DNA of 28,169 nt from Trebouxia sp. TZW2008. Lineage: Eukaryota; Chlorophyta; Trebouxiophyceae; Trebouxiales; Trebouxiaceae. The notes below the pieces were generated by a model that saw only the letters and a list, made by a program, of their open reading frames with translations, searched no databases and had not been told where the DNA came from. Below are positions 21,148 to 28,169 of the stretch, in pieces (position 1 is the stretch's first letter; each line of letters starts with the position of its first letter). The stretch is from the NCBI GenBank assembly GCA_002118135.1, contig BDIU01000541.1, forward strand, positions 1 to 28,169, in the 5' to 3' direction. Made by a program: the position numbers and the translations under genes.

Positions 21148-22580
21148 ATGGACGGTCTTGCTGCATTGTGTTTCATCCTTCATTCCTCGCATGCAGGTAG
21201 CCCTGGTTTTCAGCTGTGTCAAAGCTCCGACAACTACCTTTGTTACACACCAAAATCCCCTGGTGCCAAGTATGGCTGCGGCAGCAGTACACGCACCTGT
21301 AGTGACGGTTCACAAGCTAAGTCTTACGCCGGGTTGAAGGCCGGAGAACAACCGAAGCCATCGGGTTCTGTGAACGGCGACCCCTTTCTTGAGGTACGGC
21401 TCATCGCAAGTGTGCGTCAGCTCTGAAGCGTCTCGACTCTTGCCTCGAATCCTCGTCTGTACCGTTCTCGCTTGTGCATTGTCTGCGCCTTCCTGCACTC
21501 TCAAAATTGTAGCACTGCTGGCTGTTGTCGAGCTGAGTGGTGTCTGTACAGGGCTTTGACGGACGCACCTTTGACTTCCTGGGCGCCAAGGGCGAGGTCT
21601 TCAACATGATCACTGACCCAGACCACCAGCTCAATGCAGCCTTCATTGAAGTCGAATTCCCTGCTTTTGCAAATGGCACTTTCATTGGTGGTGTTGGCAT
21701 GCTGTACCGTAGTCATGAGGTTCAGGTTCACATTTTGGATGATGGCAGATTGGATGTTGTTGCCAACTGTGCTGCACTCACCCCAGACCATGGCATGGCA
21801 CTGGGTGATGCATTCATTGAGCTTGATGCTTTTGCCACTTCTTTCATCTTCAAGTCAGACCTCTGCATCTGGAAGATCCTGAGCGTGGCACCTTGCACCT
21901 GGAAGGACGACTTCTACAAGGCACACATTGACATGCAGGTCAGCTAAGCTTCCAACTTGTATGCTTTCTGTACTACTTGCATTATGTTGCAATAACATCA
22001 TGGTGTGCAACCAGTTTATTTTGCTTTGTCGTCTGCAACCGGCACAGAAAGTGTATAGGTTGCAAGGTTGCGCACTGTAGTTGCTGTTGCATGTATCTGC
22101 TCTTGTGTTTGTAGTCACGGCATGTGACCTTGCATGCTGGCACATGTATGCATCCATCTGCATCAGCATGCGCATCATCTGTTCGTTGCATCGCTCGCCC
22201 TAATTCATGATAGCCTAACTGCGAAGCAGCTTGCAGTTTGCCCACAGCTTACTGCCTGTTGTGCTCGTAAGTCATTTGTTTGCATGCCTCAGCTGCACGC
22301 AGCTCTATATACAATGTGCACTGGTCTATTCAAACTGGCAGGGATCGTGACACATTAGCCTGCAACCTTCCTAAACATTAGCCTGCAACCTTCCAAAACA
22401 CTCACAGTGATGCGTATGTTGTTGCAGCTCCAGCTGTTGAAGGACCCTGCAGCCATGCATGGTGTGTTGGGACAGACTTTGAATGCTCCCACTGGTGTCT
22501 ACCCCGAGGAGGACCTGGAGTTCCATGGTGAGGGACAGGTGGATGACTACAAGATGACTCACCTGTTGGCCACAGGCTAG
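21148..22580 (+). CDS. secreted vWD-like/Root-cap-like protein, three exons, C-terminus cut by TAG
   Basis: Exons 21148-21393, 21552-21938 and 22428-22580 join in phase 0 (donors GTACGG and GTCAGC) and give 261 aa. MDGLAALCFILHSSHA is a short signal-like start, followed by a Cys-containing linker. GDPFLE joins across the first splice to GFDGRTFDFLGAKGEVFNM, the GDPHxxGFDGxxFDFxG signature shared by vWD domains and plant Root_cap (PF06830) proteins. DHQLNAAFIE, a beta-rich region with CIWKI, HGVLGQTL (about 222-229) and DDYKMTHLLATG keep the Root_cap order. Homologues usually continue with an Asp-Cys-Lys, but here a TAG (22578-22580) follows. The 5' end could instead be an internal exon starting at acceptor gcatgcag or ttttcag. 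Likely extracellular; ligand unknown. Confidence 0.72.
22353..22394. repeat. 19-bp direct repeat in an intron
   Basis: cattagcctgcaaccttcc occurs at 22353-22371 and 22376-22394, a 23-base period, just before the acceptor of the last exon of the vWD-like gene. Confidence 0.9.
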
Positions 22581-22739
22581 AAGTACAATATGTTCGGCGC
22601 AGACGGCGCCACCCCTCTTGTGTTGAGCAGAGCCCGTATGCTGCTGGCCGACACAGCCAACAAGTCCGCTATTACTTCCTCGGCAACAACTTACCCAACC
22701 TTTGCAAGCATCTCTGCACATCCCCATGCCAAGGTCTAA
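22581..22739 (+). pseudogene. coding-like C-terminal continuation after the in-frame TAG
   Basis: The frame stays open for 52 codons after the TAG, starting KYNMFGADGATPLVLSRARM, to a TAA at 22737-22739. A TGTAA follows within 20-24 bases. CpG is high (ggcgcagacggcgcc), as in this genome's exons. It reads as the original C-terminus of the vWD-like protein, cut off by a nonsense change, or reached by readthrough. Confidence 0.5.
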
Positions 22740-22758
22740 GGTGGCTTTGCCAGTTGCT

Positions 22759-22763
22759 TGTAA
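22759..22763 (+). terminator. TGTAA polyadenylation signal
   Basis: TGTAA is the usual green-algal polyadenylation signal. It lies 20 bases past the TAA at 22739, fitting a gene that originally ended there. Confidence 0.4.
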
Positions 22764-22859
22764 TTTCACCACGTGACTCTTGGAATCTGAGGGTTTCTCC
22801 TGTTTGCCTATGACGGATAGTGTGCACATGTACAGATAGCTGTTGTTGTAGCTCAGGCC

Positions 22860-22958
22860 ACAACGCTGAAGTAGTGTTGAGCAAAGATGAAACTAGTGAA
22901 CTTGAAATCAATTTCAGATCACTAGTTTCATCTTTGCTCAACACTACTTCAGCGTTGT
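22860..22958. repeat. 99-nt near-perfect hairpin, 40-bp perfect stem
   Basis: The left arm 22860-22899 (starting acaacgctgaagtagtgttg) is the exact reverse complement of 22919-22958. The 19-base centre can pair further (tgaaat/atttca), so the whole element folds almost end to end. It sits 120 bases past the TAA at 22739, on the same strand as the vWD-like gene. No target-site duplication or transposon end was recognised. A small-RNA precursor, a foldback element or a recent inverted duplication are all possible. Confidence 0.85.
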
Positions 22959-22971
22959 TGCAGGAACTAAT

Positions 22972-22993
22972 AGGCCCCAAACAGGCCCCAAAC
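22972..22993. repeat. 11-bp tandem repeat beside the hairpin
   Basis: aggccccaaac occurs twice head to tail, 13 bases right of the hairpin, followed by a partial third copy (agg). Confidence 0.85.
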
Positions 22994-24259
22994 AGGACGA
23001 AAATAACAATTCATAAAAATCAAGTGAAGGCAATGCAGAATGTGCACAATGGTACAGAAAATTGCTGATGATCCATAATGCTTAGCCTGGGTTTCTTTCA
23101 TCCTGGCTGTTAGCCGATCTGAGTGTTGCTATGTCATATGCTGCTGTCGTTCTACTCTCAAGCTGATCGAAATACTTCGGAACTGTTCAAGTTTGCCGAC
23201 GAAGGTACTTGGGAACTGCTGAAGTTTGAAGGTGACAATTTGCCGTTCTAGTTTGATCCAGCCTCAGGGCATTTGTAATAGATTGTTGTGATTGATACAA
23301 TTGCTCTCTGCTGGTAACAGTACTCTGCATTGCATTTCAACAAAAGGTACTGCTGATTCAAGAAGCAATGTTGCCATTGGTCTGCAACAGAGCGCGCCTG
23401 GCTGTTGACTTGGCCAGGCAATGCATCAATGCTGCAATGCAACTGTGTATTTGCCAACAGGCTTTGCGTCTGACTTTAGCATTGCTACAGCATGGCACAA
23501 CGGATGACGGGCGCAAGCCATACACTGTAACTATTCAGCAAGCAGTTGTACCATTGTTACACAGTCGCTAAGCAAAACTCAAGTTCCTGGCTGTTAATGT
23601 CGGCATGCAAGGTATCAAATGCTGCAATGTAACCACGGATCTCAAGACAGGTACTGCCTCTGACTGTTAGCAACAAAGCACCTGCAGGTTCTCAAGTCAC
23701 TACTGGTGTGAGGTTAGTCGCCTAAAATGACCCGCAAAAATCTCACAGACCTGTAGGCCGGTGCTGCAATATCACTCAGAAACCTGTGTGCTTGTATTCT
23801 GACATCACTCATAGTACTACGCAGACCTGTGTGCTAGTGCTATAACTTCACGCACAAAATCACGCAGACCTGTGTAAACTTACTGAAACTTACTGACACA
23901 ATTTTGTTACGGTTCAGCCAGCGCTGCTCATGCCTTGAAGCAAGCTGTCAACTGTCTCTACTTGCTTTTTTGCAAAATTTGTTCAGTCTGAGGGCTATAC
24001 ATGCGACATGAAAAGCAGACAGGGCCAACAGCCATGACACGTCCTCCTGCCTGAAGGGCCATGCTAAGCTGCAAAGGAAATGTCCAAACCTGAAGTGCAT
24101 GACTTAGACCAGCACACTCATCATTTGCATTTGCTTGAAACTGTCAGGTCACATACAAGCTGTTTTTGCATGAAAGGTTTTCTATTGGAAAACTTTAGTT
24201 TCAGGTGTATACTGTGCGCACGCTTGCCTTGGCACACAGCACTCATTGTTTCCCAGATG
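22994..24259. other. no confident gene; degenerate cagacctgtgt repeats
   Basis: Between 23744 and 23875 a motif like cgcagacctgtgt recurs four times (exact at 23820-23832 and 23863-23875) with irregular 35-45-base spacing. An ATG ORF at 23368-23571 has no other support. Confidence 0.4.
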
Positions 24260-24291
24260 CCCCCTTCCCCCCGCCCCCTGCTCCCCTTCCC
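24260..24291 (-). other. G-quadruplex motif
   Basis: Plus-strand C-runs of 5, 6, 5, 4 and 3 separated by 1-4 bases give five G-runs on the minus strand with very short loops. This is the strongest such motif in the window, with no convincing gene next to it. Confidence 0.6.
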
Positions 24292-24583
24292 TGGGGACCC
24301 CAACCGTCCCAACCGGGCTTACTTGCTTGCTCAACAAGACAGGACATGATGAACACTACTGATAGAGTCCCTTACAGCATGACATGCAGCTACTGTGACC
24401 CAAGCGTTTTGCACAGCCAGTATCTTCACATGTAGCAGAGCATTGGTGTCTGCATTTGGATTTTGTCCATCGTTGGCCAACCAGGTTTGTCAAACATCCA
24501 GGCAGCATACAGCTGATCATCATATGTATCAGAGTTGCAGAACATGTCTCTGTGTAGCTTCTGAGATTGACTGTCAGCTGTCA

Positions 24584-24952
24584 TTAGTCACAAGAGGTGG
24601 CCAGTGTATCAGGCTTTTGATGCAACCCCAAGTTTATTTCTGATATCAAACAGAGGTCATAACAAATTGTAATTGCATTATTGTCTGCTTTTGTATCAGT
24701 TTGTAAAGAAGCTATAAACATCCAAGGCTGGAAGTCGCCAGCAGCTTCAACCCTATGAGTATAGTTCAGTTGCCCATAAAGTGCACTGCACATGCAGCTA
24801 TAATGCACACTTGAGGCACTTTCAGGTCTGAAGCAAGTGTTCTGTTGTGCATACGTCAACGCTGTAACAGGCACATGTTGACCTTCATGATCATCAAAAC
24901 CCTCTTGCCAATCACCTGTGTTGTCACTGTATGTCATTCCTTGTGCGGCCAT
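24584..24952 (-). CDS. hypothetical ORF, 122 aa
   Basis: ATG at 24952 in a good context (aaaatggc) begins MAAQGMTYSDNTGDWQEG, an acidic N-terminus, and runs to TAA at 24584. It could be the start of a spliced gene or chance. Nearby minus-strand sequence at 25295-25176 (MIKKLLPENCRGTHGECAEE, then a perfect GTAAGT donor) could be an upstream exon, but a plus-strand ORF at 25171-25398 competes. No family is recognised. Confidence 0.25.
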   Translation of the reverse strand: MAAQGMTYSDNTGDWQEGFDDHEGQHVPVTALTYAQQNTCFRPESASSVHYSCMCSALYGQLNYTHRVEAAGDFQPWMFIASLQTDTKADNNAITICYDLCLISEINLGLHQKPDTLATSCD

Positions 24953-26107
24953 TTTTGGCTGATGTCACCTCATTGTCTAGCTTAGGCAAAGTCATTCAGC
25001 CCACACAGACAGCCTAAGCTGCATTAATGCAATATTGCCGCTGTCACCCAGCTTTTCAATCACTAGCTCACGCTGTATGCTGCCGCAAGTACTCATGCCA
25101 AGCCTGTCTGTGTATCTCATTACATCAATTATAACATTTAGGCTTCAGAAGACTCAGAATACTGACTTACATGCATGCAAGTGCCTGGCTGTGGGAGGCA
25201 GCTGTGCATGAAGATGCTGCCATGCTCGAACTCTTCTGCACACTCGCCATGAGTGCCACGGCAATTCTCAGGCAGAAGCTTCTTGATCATACCAAGTATG
25301 TCATGTCATCATCATCAGCGCTGATAGCTGTCAACTTGACTGGTGGCACAGCTGCCATTGAGGTCCTGAGGCTCCCTGGAACTGTGTGTAGTCTGTGAAT
25401 TTGAGCCAAAGCACAAGCCAAATACAATATTCGTGTCAGGTGTGTAGCCCAAATGGGTGTTAAATCCTTGCTGGCCAGCTAGAGCTCACCAAATGATCCT
25501 GCTTTGCCCTATATGATGCAAGTGTGCCTTGCATTTTGGCTGTTGACATCCTTGCTTTTGATGCAAACAGTGTCCACAACAAGCATTGACGCTGGATGTG
25601 AATAGCCCCACCAGCTTGTGCTCACAGCTGTTGACCACCGCAATAGCTGACTAACATAACAATCCTTGAGCTTTTGGCTGTTGTCCCAGCAACTCAAAGA
25701 ACTGTAAAGCAGACATCAGATAGCAGCAGCCAGCATTCAGGCTCCAAGGATGCAATTGAGCTGCCCTCCCATCAAGACCAGCAGGAGTCATAGGACTAGC
25801 AAATTAGCTGTAAAGCACTTGCACAGCTAGCATAGCAGTCATCTCAGTCAACCCAGAAGGCGCCTCAAAATTACATCGCACAGCAGTGGTCTTTACGCAA
25901 GGCTCTTACTTCGCATCTGACATGCATTAGTTGGGCATCAGTCACCTATATCGGGACACTCAGAACAAGCCAGCCTGACAGGACAGGACTTTAGCCACAC
26001 ACACCTGGCTCATGCGCTGGAAAGTGTAAACACTTTGTATAAGTACTATCACCATTGTACCGCATCTGGCTACAGACCAGTGCAAGCTGCTGGTCTTGTT
26101 GCATGTA
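24953..26107. other. no confident gene
   Basis: Competing short coding-like stretches on both strands at 25170-25400 cannot be resolved by eye. The rest is CpG-poor with no ORF of note. Confidence 0.4.
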
Positions 26108-28151
26108 TCACCCTGCGCATAAGACAACCTTGGTGAAGCGTATGCGGGCTTTGGCTTTCTGCTTGATGAGTTTCATCAAGGCATCCTGGGAGGTCTGCAC
26201 TTCTTCTGTCAGTTTGCAAAAAGCTTGACACAGCCACATCTTTCTGCATGCCTAGCATTTGTGCAGAAGCTAAGGGCATTGGGACCGTAGTTGATTCATG
26301 CTGCAAACATTCCTGAAGCAAACCAAAAATGTTTTGTTTGTCCAATGTGTTACTCAGCATATAGTAAACTTCTTGATTACAATTCACAGCACCCTTGCAG
26401 TGAACACTTGATACCAGGCACAGATTGCTTGCATCTTCTGCGCCCTTGACAACGGCGTCATGCAAATACAACCAACTGGACATGCATACAGACAGTCTTG
26501 GAGATGCCCTTGTTTCGTCACACACAGCACTGGGCACATGCCTGTGTGCTCAACACAACGTAAGAGAAGTTACCTCTTGCGTCTGTCCCTTCAGCATAGT
26601 CAGCACAAGGCGCTTGCCCTTTAATCTGCTGATGAGAGGGGTTTGACATGCATTACTTTGGCTTCTTTGCAAGTACAAATGCAGGTCGTGCTATCCCTCT
26701 AGCACATTGAGTACCAAACGCTTGCCCTTTGTAATAAGGTCATTTGCTGGCCAGAGGGTTTGAGGCCCTTGGCTGTGGCTCGAGCTCCTTTGCATGCCAA
26801 AATGCAGTAAGCTATAGGCCTTGACTGTCTGTCAGGGCCATGGAGCATACTGCCTTTTCAGTGTATGTCTGGGCAGTTACCACATACTAAGGCCAGGAGT
26901 ATATATGCCCAGAGACACTTGGCAGACAACTATATACAAGGACCGCTCTTCCCTCCAGGTTCAGTACACATGGTTTAGGTTGGCATAGGACCAACCTGGA
27001 TGGAGACAACTGATTGCTCCAGGACATGCCTAGCCGGACCTGCTTAGCTTGATGGGCCTGTCTAGCGCGTGTTATGAATGAAATGAATGAATGAAATGAG
27101 CAGCTTTTCTGCAGCTGTATGGGACTGTACCCATGTGTCTTGCAGTGCCAGCAAGCTCTCCAGGCTTAAAGCGTGTTTTGCTGGTTGAGGCCACCTCACA
27201 CACGCTCTTGCGCATTTGCAGCTGCTTTGGTAAAAAAAGTCTGGGGCAACATCGTGAGCGTGGCGGTGCACATGTTGGTCTCCATTTGATAATGAGTCTG
27301 TGCATTGCTAAAATGCACCAACTTGGCGCCAGTAAAACAAGGACATGAGAGAGTCACATCAGATGACTGGATGCCTGATTTGCGATCAAGCACTTGCTGG
27401 CAAGCAAATTGGATGAAGTAAGTTTTGTGATGTTTGGCAGCATGCTTGTATGATGAGAGGCTGCATGCATGCAAAGCGCTTCACGTTTCATGCGGCGAGT
27501 GTCAGTGATTGGTGCAAGAAGGCGCAAGGCAGGTTGAAATTGTCCCTGCAACAGCTTTGAGGCGGCAGTAAACATGGAGATTCTCATTCTCAACCATTCA
27601 CTGGTGTCTGACGAGGTCACATATTCCACTGGTGCATTCAAGCTTTTACAAGGGCTTCGACATGTGAATGTCGTCTGCTACAGCACACGCCCTCGTTTGA
27701 AATAGAACGTGGTGCTGCAGTAGGCAACCACACAGGAGAGGCATCTGAGGGGAGCTGCATGCCCTCAAAACGATATTGCTACTGTCTGTTGTAAGGAAGG
27801 TGAGTGACGAAAAGTGATTGCGATGACGCCCGCATAAGAATCAAAGCATGATCTGGCTGATTTTGCATTTGTCGTGATTTGATAGCAAAAGACTTTCTGC
27901 AAAAGTCGCCCTGGGTGCTGTATGCTGCAGCGCTTGTAGACAAAGCTGCTGGTGCAACTAAAATTGTTGCGTGACGTTATCTGCGACTTTATCAGCTGAC
28001 TCCGAGTTCTGTGGGCTGCCGTCTTCGTGCCATTCTGAAGAGGACGCTTCGCAGGCCGGAACAAGGGAGCTTGCAGCGTTCCGGGGGGCTCCCCTGGGGG
28101 CAAAGTTGGGGTGTTGACCTGCGGCCGGGGGCAGGCAGCAAGAAATGCCAT
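26108..28151 (-). CDS. multi-exon gene of unknown function, partly resolved
   Basis: ATG at 28151, at the CpG-rich window edge, opens MAFLAACPRPQVNTPTL, followed by a basic, disordered region (FRPAKRPLQNGTKTAAHRTR). Later exons with good signals are 27677-27485 (EWLRMRISMFTAASKLLQGQ, helical), about 26628-26575 (RLKGKRLVLTMLKGQTQE before a GTAACT donor) and 26194-26108 (QDALMKLIKQKAKARIRF, basic helix, stop TGA). The last two join in phase 0. A stretch around 27240-27140 (KSVCEVASTSKTRFKPGEL) may be another exon. The exon 1 donor and the middle joins are unresolved. I do not recognise the family; a basic coiled-coil protein is all that can be said. Confidence 0.42.
26695..26761 (-). pseudogene. 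decayed duplicate of an exon of the adjacent gene
   Basis: On the minus strand this reads KGKRLVLNVLEG and then TAG, matching KGKRLVLTMLKG of the exon at about 26628-26575, with flanking similarity (agaggg and gtttga). It is a diverged tandem copy about 108 bases upstream of the working exon, ending in a stop. Confidence 0.5.
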
Positions 28152-28169
28152 TATGATTCCGGTCCCTAG

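Noticed and set aside
22578..22580. Reassigned TAG/TAA=Gln code, as in some ulvophyte algae
   Set aside because: The GT92, fucosyltransferase-like and Cys-rich frames contain many Gln residues, all CAA or CAG, with no in-frame TAG or TAA. One TAG is better explained by mutation or readthrough.

Overview
The window is eukaryotic nuclear DNA. Protein-coding sequence is broken by short GT-AG introns, polyadenylation-type signals follow genes, long non-coding tracts rich in TGCA lie between genes, and no bacterial operon layout is visible. The gene content points to a green alga, with the class unresolved: a secreted Cys-rich protein, a von Willebrand D-like/Root-cap-like secreted protein, and two type II membrane glycosyltransferases. 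To the eye, CpG is scarce between genes and concentrated at gene starts, which helped place first exons.

Layout. (1) 102-5444, minus: a multi-exon gene of unknown function. Nine exons can be chained in phase from about 4.6 kb to a TGA at 102, with a probable first exon at 5444. (2) 5.5-6.7 kb: a CpG-rich promoter with two G-boxes and a CCAAT box, then a possible small plus-strand gene. (3) 6.7-8.5 kb: no confident gene. (4) 8780-10054, plus: a secreted Cys-rich protein in three exons. (5) 10.1-14.1 kb: gene-poor, with microsatellites. (6) 14150-15439, plus: an intronless GT92/DUF23-type glycosyltransferase. (7) 15.4-18.3 kb: a 50-bp tandem duplication and coding-like stretches at 16.7-17.5 kb. 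(8) 18293-19483, minus: a GDP-fucose O-fucosyltransferase-like protein in two exons, convergent with (6). (9) 20520-21123, minus: a weak two-exon candidate. (10) 21148-22580, plus: a secreted vWD-like/Root-cap-like protein in three exons whose frame meets a TAG, although coding-like sequence continues for 52 codons. (11) 22860-22958: a near-perfect long hairpin. (12) 23-26 kb: gene-poor, with a G-quadruplex motif and one weak ORF. (13) 26108-28151, minus: a partly resolved multi-exon gene whose start lies at the window edge, with a decayed duplicate of one exon.

The best supported products are all secretory: two Golgi-type glycosyltransferases lie between two secreted proteins. A shared role in extracellular matrix or cell-wall glycoprotein formation is a reasonable inference but is not shown. 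Exon borders were assigned by eye from splice motifs and reading phase. The two glycosyltransferase genes and the vWD-like gene are firm; the remaining models are graded by confidence.
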